A DNA stretch of 64,000 nt, from NCBI GenBank assembly GCA_023630585.1, contig CM042539.1:29286255-29350254 (forward strand), given 5' to 3'. Made by a program: the position numbers and the translations under genes. This DNA is from Cranoglanis bouderius (taxonomy: Eukaryota > Chordata > Actinopteri > Siluriformes > Cranoglanididae). This document shows positions 25,201 to 31,475 of the stretch, piece by piece (position 1 is the stretch's first letter; each line of letters starts with the position of its first letter). The notes beneath the pieces are model-generated. The model searched no databases and was not told the DNA's origin. It worked only from the letters and a program-made list of their open reading frames with translations.

Positions 25201-28006
25201 TTCACATGACAAATGTTCTCTGATCCACAAATATCTTCAGGATCATCTACAGCCACAGGCCTGAAACTTTAAAACGAGCAGACGCCCTTGTTGTCGTGAT
25301 TCTAATTGGTTTTCCGCTCGCCTTGCAGCATTCTTCTGAGAATGGTGGGGTGAACCTGTTGGATGACGGACTGCCTGATTTCTACACCAAGAGGGTCTTA
25401 CCAGACAGGTCTTTAATTTGATTCATATTAATAATAAAGCTTTAGCAACAGAAGTCAGCATGTAGGCTGTTGTACGTTATTTAGGGACTGACACAGCATG
25501 GTGTGTGCTGTTAAAGGAAACGAATCAACGATTCGCTGATCAGTGTGATGTGGCTCACAATGCGAAGTTGCTGTCACTGAGTATTATTCCACGGCAATTT
25601 TTTTTTTCTTTAACTTGAGCCATTGATATTCAAGCTGCTGTTACAGAAAATGAATCAACACTTTCTGACCGATGAGAATCGAGAAATCAGCAGGGCTGTG
25701 GTATAAATGCTTTATAAATGATCCAAGCAAGTTTGTCATGTTTTAACTTTTCAGACTAATGTTTCAGGTGCAAGTTATCTCAGCACGAAGACCCCTTTCA
25801 GAGCCTCTTATTTTTTGTTTTGCCTTTTGTCTGTTTTGCAGTCAGCTGTCCTCTCATCATACCCAGACCCTGAGGCTGAAGAAGAGGTGCAACGTGCTGT
25901 CCTTCTTGTCAGGATTCAGGAAGAACCGTTACTCTGCGTCACAACAAGAGCCGGAGCCTGCGATCCAGGGGGAAGTGTGCGGGGATGAATGTCGCACCAA
26001 GTACGTTTTTTTTTGTTTTGTTTTTGTTTTTCAAATCATCTACACAAGCAGCTTACAATATGCTGTATACTGAGCCGTGCATGTGCGTTGTCTCTTCCTA
26101 TTTTCATACTGCTGCGTCCTCGTTTCCCATCTGTCATTTCTCATCCACTCGATATCATCCAGTCGTGCTACTTACATCAGATCAATAGCTGAGAGGATAT
26201 GAAGGAAGCTAGAGGCAGCTATAAAGGCAGGGAGTGGGTATACAAGTTATTAGAGCGTATATAAATCATTCGGGCACATTTCGAAAATGTTCTTAAAGGG
26301 AGATGCGAACATTTTGAAGTGATACCGAATAGACAAGGCGGCTTGACAGAAATCAGGGTGTAGATTTATACTCCCCGTGAGCAAAAAGTGGCAAGGAAAA
26401 ACTCCCTGAAAACACATGAGGACAGTCGATTGCAGCAGCCGTGCTTAGGTACACATCTACACTATCCGATTATTATTTTTTAAAAATCTTTCGGGTATCC
26501 AATAGCGGCAGAATGTGAGCATCAGGCAGCCACAATAGAATACAGGATCCGGCACATACAGTATAACAGAGAGAGAGAATTAGGTATGACGCAGATTATT
26601 ATGCATGCTCTTATCCTACAGTGGTTTAAATAGGTGTAGGTTGTGAGCAGAGTGCTAGCAGGGACTCTGGCAGGTCTAGCTATGACAACATTACTGAAAA
26701 AATAGAGAGACAGAAGGTAACACAGGCATGAGGGCACCCTGGGATACCAGTATCCAGCCAATCCACCATCAGCATGATAGAATTGTAATTGTTTCACTAT
26801 AAATAGCTACATAGAAAGACTTTTTTTTGACTATTTTTTGTTGCCTGTGACGACGAAGAAGGATCTGTGAAACTGTGAAAGTAAATGTTTTGTTAAATGT
26901 TTTTCTTGGGTTATTCATTTTTGCACTGAGGATATAAATACCTTTTGCCCTCAACTGGTAGACAGAGATAGAATAGAAAGTTGCATTCACTCATATAAAG
27001 CTGTGTGCCTTATTTTATTGTATATTCTATTTTATATTTATTTACTTGTTGTTATTATTTTTACCATTGGCATCATGACAATAGCTTTATCTGGTATGCT
27101 TATGTAGTATTTCCATCCATCCATCCATCCATCCATCCACTGGTTTGTGACAGTAGATTATTAAATGGAATGGCCCATATAAAGGTTAAGCATTTGGGCA
27201 TTTTATGTAGTTTTAGCTGAGAATTCTGTGCTTCTTTCAGGTTTTTTGTTTTTTTGTTTAAATTTGTCTATTAATTTACTTATTTCCAGCCAGCATTCCT
27301 CATTTAAGCGTCACACACCCTAAAGTCTGTCATCCTCACGAGTGCGTTAAAAGTGTGCTGTTGTTCAACACAGTCTGATATCATACATGTCAAAAATGAA
27401 AGTTACTATGCTGAAAACAATTCTGAGGTTGTGTTCGGTGTTAATAACATGTCTTTAAATCCCAGCGCCGGTACAGAGAGCCTGTACTCTGTGATTAAGC
27501 ACGCTAAGGATTTCCGGCGGGCAGAGACGTCGCAAGAGGAGGTCAACGGCGATCCGGAAGATCGGGGACCTCTTCAGATCTCTGGCCGAAATTTGCACGG
27601 CATACCGCTGCCAGGGATGAGGACGGCGAGCCCCTACTGCATCTCACGGAGACAAGTATATAAACAAATAAATAATATTCACATAGAAACCTCCCATAGA
27701 ATATTATTATACACTATTATTATTATACATTATTATACCACAGCACCGTTGACTGCGATGAGTCCGAAAGTTTATTGATTGACTATAACAGCGGCTCTAC
27801 AATGACAATTAGTAGTTCCGGCTTCTTGGTTTATATTCATACACTCGTTTTGATATCGTTTCTATAGTAACAACTCGCACAGGGACTTGCATGATGATCC
27901 GCGCCACCTGACGAAAAAAAGAGAGAGAGAAAAAGAGACATTAAACATTTTTTTGGAAATAGTCTCCAGTGTCAGCACTTTAAGTTTTTCACCACAGGAA
28001 AGTTTT

Positions 28007-28064
<58 letters not shown>

Positions 28065-31000
28065 ATTCAGTGGAACTATAAATGGATAAAAAGTAAGCCA
28101 TGTCGTTCTTTAATCAATAAAAATGTATAATTGCTGCCAAATTGCTGTGGTATAAGAGGAATAAAACGATTCGCAACACCCCATTGTTGATCCTTTTCCT
28201 ATAATAGCATGCCTTAATTAGTATTCACATGAGGCACAAAACAACAACAACACCACCAACAACAAAATGGGATCAGACTAGGAATATTCGAAAAAAGTTG
28301 TTTCTCACGGGTTCTTTGGTTCTGTTAGGAACTCTCTCTGATAGAGAACCTCTAATGTATGGTTAGAACTTTTAAGGTTTCCCTCAGAGGGAATAATAAG
28401 AAATATATACATGTAATTGAATGTTCTTTGACTTGTTGCTAGTACTATTTTCAATTCTCTACATTTGCGTCAACCATTTTATTTGTCTGATCTTATGGCA
28501 CGAGTCACGAGTTTGTTTGTTTGTTTGTTTGTTTGTTTGTTTGTTTTTACTTAATTACCTGATTGCTACCTTCATCACTCTTCCTCATCAGTCAACCGAA
28601 TACAGCGAGGTGTTCATCTCCTCAGACGTGACCGTCCCCGCAAACAGAAGCAACAAAGGACAGAAAGCTCCTAAAGACAGTCAAGACGAGCCACATGTCC
28701 AGGGTTCGAGCTCGTCCTCTGCTCAGCTGGAGGAGGAAGTGACGGTGGAGTCGCAGCAGAGACCCGAGCCTCCTCCTCAGAGCAGCAAGCCGAGACTGGG
28801 GAACACCAGACAGCACCATCTGGAGGACAACTCTGGTAATGCAGGTGTTTTAATAATAATCATAATAATAATAATAATATGAGTAATAAAACTAATATGA
28901 GGGAACCAAAGCAAATGTTATGCCGGACAAAATTAGTAGAAATGCGCTTAACAAACCTTGACACAAATAACAAATTCAAGCTAACTACAAAGGTGTAACC
29001 ATGATTAATGTCCTCACTCTTTTCGTTCAGTTGGTGTTTAATTGACGTTTCTTTAACTTTATGCTATTTTAGTAGAGGATGCTGAAGAGGCTGCTGAAGG
29101 AGAGAAAGATGTGGAAGATGAAAAAGAGGACATCCAAAGTCAGGAAGCGCAAAAGCAAAAAGCAGAAGGACAAACTCCTCCACCCTCTGAAAAGGTCTAT
29201 AGCGTGCATTAACGTGTGCGTGTGCGATGTGCATGTTAGTGCAGACCTACAGTACGTGCTTGTTGCTTTGGCGTTGACCGTTTGATCAATTCATATTAGT
29301 TTTAAATGTCATTCCCCAGCTAGATAATTCACCTGAGAAATCTCCTGACGAGAATCAAGCACAGCCTCCTGTACCATGTGCCCATGCCAAGCTTACATCC
29401 AGTTTGGTAGAGTCTCCTGTCAGTCAAGGTAAATTCAAATCGGATGTTTTCTATACGTGTTCGAGGGTAGCTATATAGTTGATATATATTTTAACAATGC
29501 AGGTTTTTATGATGTTTTTTTCCACATTTAATGTCATATAGCAACCAACTAAAGTAAAAAAAAAATATATATATATAAAGTTATATAATACTTTTTTTTT
29601 TTGCTTGTAATACAGCACCTAGTCTTTTTTGGATAAGAGTCTACCATCTCTTCCTTGCTAAAATCTTCCAGATCGATCAAATTGTCTCTTGTGCACAGCC
29701 CGCTTCAAGTCATTCCAGAAGTTTTCGACAGGATTTAGACCTGGGCTCTGTTCCAAGACGTTGATCTTCTTCTTCAGAAGCCATTCCTTTGCTGACTTGG
29801 ATCTTCAGCTGTCTAATAGAGGTCCGCAGGTTTTGTGCAAAAATAGATGTTTGGAGCTATCCACGATGCCCTCTCTCTTTACTAGACCCCCAGTCCCAGC
29901 TGAAGAGAAGCAGAAACCATCGCATTATGCTGCCACCACCGTGCTTCACCATGGGCATGATGTTCCTTGGGTCCTGTTTTTGCACCAAACATATCTTTCT
30001 GAAATATGCCCAGAAAGTTCTACCTCGGTCCTATCAGACCATAACATGTTTCGCATCGAACGTTTGTTGTTGTTGGTTTTTTCCTTTCTTTTGAGAAAGG
30101 GCTTCCATCTATCCACCCTACCCCACAGCCCAGACATGTGAAGAATATGACAGGGCGTCGTCACGTGTACAGAGCGACCAGTACTTGCCAGATGTTCCTG
30201 CAACCCCTTTAATGTTGCCGTACGTCTATTGGCAGCTTCTGTGATAAGATTTCTTCTTGTCCTTTCGTCAATTTTGATGGGTAGTTCTGTTCTTGGTAAC
30301 GTCACTGTGGTGCCCCGTTTTCTCCACTTGTTGAAGATGGCCTTCACGTTCTTCCATGGTACATCTAATGTCTTGGAAACTCTTTTTTCCTGATACCTTT
30401 TTCAACAGTGAGATTCCACGCATGCCTCGGACGCTCTTTGTGGACCAGTGGCATGAAACCAAGATGATGTCAAGAACATCCTACCTACAGAAGCAGCTGA
30501 TCTTTATTTGGGGTTAATCAGAATCACGTCGTTGATGACAGGAGAATTACTAATGTTTGTTTTTCAGTATATCACATTAAAGAGGGAATAAGATCTGATG
30601 TGCTTTATTTTTTTACATCCCGTCCTGCGGTTTTAATCACTGTATATAGCTACTACATCCATAAGCTTATGTGCTTATGGTTTCATCCATGAGCAACAAC
30701 ATGATGACGATGACGATGTTTAGGCTGATCGTATGCCTGATGGTATGTATGGCTAGGTGCGGAGGAAGACTCTTCCTCAAGTGGAGCTGCCACAAAGCCT
30801 CACAAGAACCGAAAGGCCCACTCCTGTGAGTCAGGTAACTATTCTTCTCGCTTAGTGTTATTCTAATGATATTCTACTGACTAGAAATCCCAAGCGAAAA
30901 TTACAGCGTGCTCTTATTGTCCGTGTGCATTTGCGTGCATGTTAAGGCTTTACTTCAGGCGTGGAGGAGACCAGCCCCGGCAATGCGGAGAGGTCCTCAG

Positions 31001-31213
31001 ACCCTAAACCTCCGGTGAAAAAGCCACGAATTCCTCAGAGAAGAAACAAATCTTTTGATACTCCTGGTAATGTGTACAAGCAAACAGTATATACAGATGC
31101 ATTCATGACAAAATTGTGTGTGTGTGTGTAGGAGTGTGTTTACAGTCTAGCAGATGGCTCTAAGCTGACCTTTAACTAATCCAGATTAGTTAATAAGGTA
31201 ACATAAGGTCGTG

Positions 31214-31244
<31 letters not shown>

Positions 31245-31289
31245 GTAGGTCAACAAAGTCCAGAGCCAAGCAACAGTGAAGCCTCGTGA
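1464..31289 (+). CDS. carmil3: CARMIL3-like capping protein regulator, 28 exons, 5' partial
   Basis: Joined exons: 1464-1573, 1910-1987, 2537-2613, 4844-4948, 7869-7938, 8950-9031, 9952-10048, 10656-10710, 11029-11201, 14683-14751, 15144-15237, 18044-18142, 20230-20349, 20451-20564, 20865-21040, 21208-21295, 23570-23680, 23930-23996, 24439-24626, 25329-25408, 25842-26000, 27466-27655, 28592-28835, 29073-29194, 29320-29428, 30757-30834, 30959-31066, 31249-31289. All junctions are GT-AG and all phases agree, giving 3104 nt (about 1033 residues plus TGA). CARMIL proteins bind actin capping protein at the plasma membrane, weaken capping and promote lamellipodial and synaptic actin assembly. The order seen is LRRs (exons 1-11), helical dimerisation region (12-16), linker (17-19), capping-protein-binding region (20-21), then a disordered tail. 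Human CARMIL3 has about 1370 residues, so the PH domain and first LRRs lie upstream. CARMIL2 is the main alternative. LRR and tail matches ([20 protein letters not shown]) and linkage to rem2 favour CARMIL3. Confidence 0.87.
1910..1987 (+). CDS. carmil3: carmil3 coding exon 2 of window (LRR)
   Basis: Acceptor TGTGTAG, donor GTAAGT. Encodes [19 protein letters not shown] and TDCAVES, one LRR. Phase 0 in and out. The [14 protein letters not shown] stretch is strongly conserved in CARMIL3. Confidence 0.92.
2040..2320 (+). repeat. Dispersed hairpin-type repeat, copy 1
   Basis: Contains TGATTATTTTCCTATAACAG, then further on CACTGGAGACTCCTTCC. These two blocks recur in the same association elsewhere in the window (14233, 43010, 56280, 57120, 59700), which marks a dispersed, probably non-autonomous DNA element. 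Confidence 0.65.
2537..2613 (+). CDS. carmil3: carmil3 coding exon 3 of window (LRR)
   Basis: Acceptor TTCTTGCAG, donor GTGACT. Encodes [20 protein letters not shown] and NSFSQR. Enters in phase 0 and leaves in phase 2; the split Arg codon is completed by the next exon. Confidence 0.92.
3265..3710 (-). repeat. Tandemly duplicated Tc1-derived fragment
   Basis: Two similar blocks of about 80 bases, at 3430-3510 and 3632-3706, each carry CTACCACCACCATGCTT and TGTATACATGTAG or a close variant. The CCACCACCATGCTT part is the reverse complement of the HGGG-coding block of Tc1 transposases. Decayed and non-coding. Confidence 0.6.
3950..4461. mobile_element. Tc1-like (Sleeping Beauty-type ends) non-autonomous remnant
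   Basis: The right end reads GCGTATGTAAACTTATGACC, the form of terminal repeat used by salmonid and other teleost Tc1 elements, and repeated GTATGTAAAC blocks occur at 4206 and 4269. There is no transposase frame. The left boundary is uncertain. An (ATT)n tract lies inside, at 4351-4394. Confidence 0.5.
4351..4394. repeat. (ATT)n microsatellite
   Basis: About 14 uninterrupted ATT triplets within the intron before exon 4. Confidence 0.9.
4779..4842 (+). repeat. (CT)n microsatellite forming a splice acceptor
   Basis: Around 30 CT units with one interruption, ending at the AG used by carmil3 exon 4 (4844). The repeat is itself the polypyrimidine tract of the 3' splice site. Confidence 0.88.
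4844..4948 (+). CDS. carmil3: carmil3 coding exon 4 of window (LRR)
   Basis: The acceptor AG follows a (CT)n microsatellite of about 60 bases that serves as the polypyrimidine tract. Encodes [20 protein letters not shown], then [16 protein letters not shown]. Donor GTGAAA. Phase 2 to phase 2. Confidence 0.9.
5465..5915 (+). mobile_element. Tc1-like transposon fragment, 5' half
   Basis: Matches the teleost Tc1-like family with GGAATGCATAAAATCATGCA, GAAACGCCTTGTTGATGAGA and CACTGGGCACAGGTTCA. Reading frames are broken, and a (TA)n tract interrupts it at 5667-5694. Related pieces lie at 24233, 40005, 42000 and 52690. Confidence 0.7.
6151..7249 (+). mobile_element. Tc1-like transposon with both 222-base terminal inverted repeats
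   Basis: Left end CAGGTGCATCTCAAAAAATT, right end its inverse, ending GAGATGCACCTG. TA is duplicated at 6149-6150 and 7250-7251. The terminal repeats run 6151-6372 and 7028-7249. The interior keeps only the C-terminal part of a transposase, so the N-terminal DNA-binding region has been deleted. It sits in a carmil3 intron. Confidence 0.88.
6436..6999 (+). pseudogene. Truncated Tc1 transposase
   Basis: Two overlapping frames are needed. One gives [15 protein letters not shown] near 6577-6620. The other, from about 6600 to the TAA at 6999, gives [20 protein letters not shown] (second catalytic Asp) and [17 protein letters not shown]. In the second frame the expected DLNPIENLW pattern is disrupted, so the final catalytic Glu is not where the family has it. 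The N-terminal helix-turn-helix is missing. Not functional. Confidence 0.8.
7869..7938 (+). CDS. carmil3: carmil3 coding exon 5 of window (LRR)
   Basis: Acceptor CTCTTTAAG, donor GTACAC. Encodes [20 protein letters not shown] and GCE, an LRR. Closes the split Arg codon of the previous exon and ends in phase 0. The intron before it (4949-7868) contains two Tc1-like elements. Confidence 0.92.
8950..9031 (+). CDS. carmil3: carmil3 coding exon 6 of window (LRR)
   Basis: The acceptor follows a short (CT)n run. Encodes [20 protein letters not shown], then TLDISDNG. Donor GTAAGA. Phase 0 to phase 1. Confidence 0.92.
9242..9462 (-). mobile_element. tRNA-derived SINE
   Basis: Read on the minus strand it starts with an A-box-like GGCTCAATGGTTAAAGG (about 9431-9447) and a B-box-like GGTCAGGGGTTCAAACCCC (9390-9408) with a tRNA-like T arm. 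A non-tRNA body with CCTTGAGGAAGGCCCTTAAC follows, and the 3' end is near 9245. It belongs to a common teleost SINE type. Located in the intron after exon 6. Confidence 0.78.
9952..10048 (+). CDS. carmil3: carmil3 coding exon 7 of window (LRR)
   Basis: Acceptor CACTTCAG, donor GTATGG. Encodes [20 protein letters not shown], then [12 protein letters not shown]. The LLLGKNF-VK block is typical of the CARMIL family. Confidence 0.93.
10656..10710 (+). CDS. carmil3: carmil3 coding exon 8 of window (LRR)
   Basis: Acceptor TCTCTGCAG, donor GTGAGC. A 55-base exon encoding [18 protein letters not shown], ending in phase 0. Confidence 0.92.
11029..11201 (+). CDS. carmil3: carmil3 coding exon 9 of window (two LRRs)
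   Basis: Encodes [16 protein letters not shown], then [20 protein letters not shown] and [20 protein letters not shown]. The start at 11029 (after TGTCCAG) is set by frame: an upstream AG at 11006 would add 22 bases and shift the frame. Donor GTACAG, phase 2. Confidence 0.93.
11500..11830. repeat. Dispersed teleost repeat (GGCCAAGCACC-type family body)
   Basis: Contains the phrases GCATCCTGGCGATACGG, TTTCATGTCGATCCATTGAG and CCAATATGGCGGAAAATG, which I recall from a common teleost repeat whose ends carry GGGGGCCAAGCACC. Two such ends appear at 18813 and 18871. No coding capacity seen. Family assignment is from memory of similar sequences. Confidence 0.45.
12215..12243. repeat. (GAATT)n pentanucleotide repeat
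   Basis: Nearly six tandem GAATT units in the intron after exon 9. Confidence 0.9.
12676..14216 (+). mobile_element. Full-length Tc1-like transposon, intron insertion
   Basis: Ends CAGTCCCCTCTGAAACTATT and the inverse ending GGAGGGGACTG, with TA duplicated at 12674-12675 and 14217-14218. Inverted repeats are about 150 bases. About 1.54 kb long, with a frameshifted transposase gene inside. A second, internally deleted copy of the same family lies at 61305-62245. Confidence 0.88.
13026..13965 (+). pseudogene. Tc1 transposase, frameshifted
   Basis: Starts [20 protein letters not shown], a helix-turn-helix N-terminus. The middle carries [20 protein letters not shown] (about 13485-13545). The later part keeps the [15 protein letters not shown] block near 13672-13700 and the [16 protein letters not shown] block near 13752-13782, ending with MSRRIDAV and a TAA at 13963. 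Several frame changes separate these blocks, so no intact protein of the usual 340 or so residues is made. Confidence 0.82.
14233..14640. repeat. Dispersed hairpin-type repeat, copy 2
   Basis: Contains GGAAGGAGTCTCCAGTGTCA at its start and, near 14555-14612, an imperfect palindrome: GTTATTGGAAAATAATC, a loop of about 20 bases, then GATTATTTTCCTATAAC. It follows the Tc1 right end directly. Confidence 0.68.
14683..14751 (+). CDS. carmil3: carmil3 coding exon 10 of window (LRR)
   Basis: Acceptor CTGATTTTAG, donor GTAAGA. Encodes [20 protein letters not shown] and ME plus a split His codon. The WDRNNT block is a CARMIL hallmark. The intron before it carries a full-length Tc1-like element. Confidence 0.93.
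14758..14804. repeat. (CA)n microsatellite
   Basis: CA dinucleotides with two single-base interruptions, just behind the exon 10 donor. Confidence 0.88.
15144..15237 (+). CDS. carmil3: carmil3 coding exon 11 of window (end of LRR domain)
   Basis: The acceptor follows (CT)n-rich sequence ending ATTCCTCAG. Encodes [20 protein letters not shown], then [11 protein letters not shown]. The P-SD-TQAYR-SPERTE block is conserved at the LRR C-terminal cap. Donor GTGAGC, phase 0. Confidence 0.93.
15451..15511. repeat. (CA)n microsatellite
   Basis: About 27 CA units with one G interruption in the intron after exon 11. Long spurious open frames of alternating Thr-His are produced here. Confidence 0.92.
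15623..15706. repeat. (TA)n microsatellite
   Basis: About 40 uninterrupted TA units. It gives artefactual poly Tyr-Ile frames. Self-complementary and likely length-polymorphic. Confidence 0.93.
15790..16985 (+). repeat. Pyrimidine-only minisatellite block, about 1.2 kb
   Basis: Almost purely C and T on the + strand. Within it, a unit containing TTCTTCCTTCTTTC, ACTATCCATTC and CTTTCCTATTCTAGCTTTGC recurs five times (about 15823, 16026, 16385, 16646 and 16905), and a (CTTT)n run lies at 16128-16200. Each unit ends in a sequence resembling a strong 3' splice site. It belongs to the carmil3 intron between exons 11 and 12. Confidence 0.85.
17530..17770 (-). repeat. Possible inverted copy of the TTAAAGGTGC repeat family
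   Basis: CTATAAAATGATTGACAGGC and CCATCCAAACACAAACAAG correspond, inverted, to internal blocks of the elements at 53006 and 60131 (CATTTTATAGACAC, GTTTGG). It ends in poly-A at 17742. Boundaries are not clear. Confidence 0.4.
18044..18142 (+). CDS. carmil3: carmil3 coding exon 12 of window (start of helical region)
   Basis: Acceptor CATTTGTCAG, donor GTACTC. Encodes [20 protein letters not shown], then [13 protein letters not shown], conserved in CARMIL proteins at the entry to the helical dimerisation domain. Phase 0 on both sides, 33 codons. Confidence 0.93.
18813..18958. repeat. Tandem GGGGGCCAAGCACC repeat ends
   Basis: Two tandem units beginning AGGGGGCCAAGCA at 18813 and 18871, each followed by a CCCTA-T-ATTG-ATGTT stretch and ending in TTATTATT. 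A common arrangement at the end of a dispersed teleost repeat. Confidence 0.6.
18961..19370 (+). mobile_element. hAT-type transposon, deletion derivative
   Basis: Starts AGAGATGCACCGATCGACTA, a typical hAT terminal sequence, with a CCGG-rich subterminal block. From about 19262 a frame reads [20 protein letters not shown] and [10 protein letters not shown], the C-terminal hAT dimerisation motif. The end and tail of the transposase are fused and the whole catalytic middle is gone. Confidence 0.75.
19925..20110. repeat. Dispersed teleost repeat with TTCTGATTGGTCAGAAGGTG
   Basis: Carries TTCTGATTGGTCAGAAGGTG and ATGACAGCAGCTCTGA, phrases shared with 56395-56450 and, inverted, with 60630-60690 and 25628-25690. 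Non-coding; same family as the hairpin-type repeats. Confidence 0.6.
20230..20349 (+). CDS. carmil3: carmil3 coding exon 13 of window (helical region)
   Basis: Acceptor CTGTTTTAG, donor GTGAGT. Encodes [20 protein letters not shown], then [20 protein letters not shown]. Contains an internal consensus donor, CAG then GTATGT, at 20266; its use would remove 28 codons without shifting the frame. Confidence 0.92.
20451..20564 (+). CDS. carmil3: carmil3 coding exon 14 of window (helical region)
   Basis: Acceptor TCGCTCCCAG, donor GTGAGC. Encodes [20 protein letters not shown], then [18 protein letters not shown], 38 codons. The DGPVRQ-LES block is strongly conserved. The upstream intron is only 101 bases. 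Confidence 0.94.
20865..21040 (+). CDS. carmil3: carmil3 coding exon 15 of window (helical region)
   Basis: Acceptor TTGTTCTAG, donor GTAAGA. Encodes [15 protein letters not shown], then a Ser/Ala-rich stretch, [20 protein letters not shown] and DIHQALE. Phase 0 to phase 2. Confidence 0.93.
21208..21295 (+). CDS. carmil3: carmil3 coding exon 16 of window (end of helical region)
   Basis: Acceptor TCTCTCAG, donor GTACTA. Encodes [20 protein letters not shown], then [10 protein letters not shown], almost the family consensus. The following intron is 2.3 kb and holds an antisense Tc1-like element. Confidence 0.94.
21585..23015 (-). mobile_element. Tc1-like transposon, antisense in intron
   Basis: Long inverted repeats. 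The left one carries ACAGTTTTTGTTTTATGCAG and TTTACTCAGTGCA; the right one carries their inverse at about 22930-23000. The interior encodes a broken transposase on the minus strand. Inserted in the 2.3-kb intron after carmil3 exon 16. The exact ends are unclear by a few bases. Confidence 0.82.
21840..22701 (-). pseudogene. Tc1 transposase, antisense, broken
   Basis: The start at 22701 reads [16 protein letters not shown] but hits a TGA soon after. It continues in other frames with [20 protein letters not shown] (helix-turn-helix), [17 protein letters not shown] (22150s), [20 protein letters not shown] (second Asp) and [20 protein letters not shown] (final Glu block). All three catalytic regions are partly present but the frame is interrupted, so it is inactive. 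Confidence 0.83.
23570..23680 (+). CDS. carmil3: carmil3 coding exon 17 of window (acidic linker)
   Basis: Acceptor GGTTGTAG, donor GTAAGG. Encodes [12 protein letters not shown], then [20 protein letters not shown] and IGI, 37 codons in phase 0. This linker is less conserved than its neighbours. Confidence 0.87.
23930..23996 (+). CDS. carmil3: carmil3 coding exon 18 of window (basic motif)
   Basis: Acceptor TGTTCTCAG, donor GTGAGT. Encodes [20 protein letters not shown] plus RL. The DT-AIKK-K/R-RKIRPVS pattern is a CARMIL2/3 signature. Exits in phase 1. Confidence 0.92.
24233..24415. mobile_element. Tc1-like terminal fragments, head and tail joined
   Basis: Begins CACTTTATTAGGAACACCTG, a known Tc1-type end, carries CCAATCAGCCAGTCATGTGG and ends ATGCTTTTCTGCTCACCATG. 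Same family as 5465-5915 and 42000-42275. The middle is deleted. Confidence 0.65.
24439..24626 (+). CDS. carmil3: carmil3 coding exon 19 of window (Ser/Pro/Arg linker)
   Basis: Acceptor TCTTCCAG, donor GTAAAG. Encodes a Ser/Pro-rich stretch, then [20 protein letters not shown] and [16 protein letters not shown]. The W-LS-LPT-G-LRH pattern matches CARMIL3. Confidence 0.9.
24898..25010. repeat. Dispersed repeat shared with 9469-9570
   Basis: CTATTAGATGTTTATTTCAA, then TGCTTGCC and CATATATC, match the sequence at 9503-9553 nearly base for base, though both flank unrelated exons. Non-coding. Confidence 0.55.
25329..25408 (+). CDS. carmil3: carmil3 coding exon 20 of window (start of capping-protein-binding region)
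   Basis: Acceptor CCTTGCAG, donor GTCTTT. Encodes [20 protein letters not shown] and KRVLPD. The LDDGL-DF--KRVL block marks the start of the capping-protein-binding region in the family. Phase 2 exit. Confidence 0.9.
25500..25720. repeat. Dispersed hairpin-type repeat fragment
   Basis: Includes CAAGCTGCTGTTACAGAAAA, GAATCAACACTTTCTGACC and CAGCAGGGCTGTGGTATAAA, shared in this order with 60620-60700. Confidence 0.6.
25842..26000 (+). CDS. carmil3: carmil3 coding exon 21 of window (CPI-equivalent region)
   Basis: Acceptor CTGTTTTGCAG, donor GTACGT. Encodes [17 protein letters not shown], then [15 protein letters not shown] and an acidic end. It occupies the place of the CPI capping-protein-binding motif, but only the H-T and basic positions of that consensus can be matched. 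A later AG at 25844-25845 would lead to an early stop, which fixes the start. Confidence 0.85.
27113..27139. repeat. (CCAT)n microsatellite
   Basis: About six and a half tandem CCAT units in the intron before exon 22. Confidence 0.9.
27466..27655 (+). CDS. carmil3: carmil3 coding exon 22 of window (tail)
   Basis: Acceptor AAATCCCAG, donor GTATAT. Encodes [20 protein letters not shown], then [20 protein letters not shown]. The HG--LPG motif is conserved in the human CARMIL3 tail. Phase 0 exit. Confidence 0.87.
27760..28230. repeat. Dispersed hairpin-type repeat with (CT)n insert
   Basis: Carries TTTCTATAGTAACAACTCGC, AGTCTCCAGTGTCAGCACTT and TGATCCTTTTCCTATAATAG, in the order seen at 56930-57160 and 14233. 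A (CT)n tract lies at 28010-28061. Confidence 0.65.
28509..28546. repeat. (GTTT)n microsatellite
   Basis: About nine tandem GTTT units shortly before exon 23. Confidence 0.9.
28592..28835 (+). CDS. carmil3: carmil3 coding exon 23 of window (disordered tail)
   Basis: Acceptor CTTCCTCATCAG, donor GTAATG. A 244-base exon encoding a hydrophilic Ser/Glu/Gln/Pro-rich stretch that ends [14 protein letters not shown] second possible donor lies a few bases further on (GCAG then GTGTTT), but only the first keeps the frame with the next exon. Confidence 0.83.
28851..28880. repeat. (ATA)n microsatellite
   Basis: About nine ATA/AAT triplets with one interruption, directly behind exon 23. Confidence 0.85.
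29073..29194 (+). CDS. carmil3: carmil3 coding exon 24 of window (acidic tail)
   Basis: Acceptor TGCTATTTTAG, donor GTCTAT (weak). Encodes a highly charged Glu/Lys/Gln segment with [20 protein letters not shown] and a final TPPPSEK. Low complexity limits homology evidence; frame and phase continuity support it. Confidence 0.75.
29320..29428 (+). CDS. carmil3: carmil3 coding exon 25 of window (tail)
   Basis: Acceptor CATTCCCCAG, donor GTAAAT. Encodes [20 protein letters not shown], then a Ser-rich end. Phase 0 to phase 1. Supported mainly by splice sites and frame. Confidence 0.77.
29600..30560 (-). mobile_element. Tc1-like transposon remnant, antisense
   Basis: On the minus strand, broken frames give [16 protein letters not shown] and [20 protein letters not shown] (helix-turn-helix and linker, 30200-30347), [20 protein letters not shown] (first Asp region, about 29985) and, near 29700-29760, a degenerate QSPDLNPVE-type block. 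Boundaries are approximate. It fills the intron between carmil3 exons 25 and 26. Confidence 0.75.
30757..30834 (+). CDS. carmil3: carmil3 coding exon 26 of window (basic tail motif)
   Basis: Acceptor ATGGCTAG, donor GTAACT. Encodes [20 protein letters not shown] and AHSCES. The K-R-R/K-AQSC/AHSC motif matches the C-terminal end of CARMIL3. The preceding intron holds an antisense Tc1-like remnant. Confidence 0.85.
30959..31066 (+). CDS. carmil3: carmil3 coding exon 27 of window (tail)
   Basis: Acceptor TTTACTTCAG, donor GTAATG. Encodes [20 protein letters not shown], then [16 protein letters not shown], a second basic RR-KSFD motif after the AHSCES motif of exon 26. Phase 1 both sides. Confidence 0.82.
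31249..31289 (+). CDS. carmil3: carmil3 last coding exon with TGA stop
   Basis: Acceptor GTCTGTCTCTGTAG. Encodes [13 protein letters not shown] followed by TGA at 31287-31289. It closes the frame cleanly, and a 3'UTR with a polyadenylation signal follows. Confidence 0.83.
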
Positions 31290-31437
31290 TCAAACAGTTT
31301 TTTTGTTGTTGTTTTTTTCAGGCAGATGTACAAAAGAGTGATGAAGAAAATGGACAGGGGTCAAGCAACAGAGTGACAGGGTTGTGAGGAATGATCTTAT
31401 GCTGAAATTGCATTCCCAACTCTCTGTCAGTCATGTT

Positions 31438-31475
<38 letters not shown>

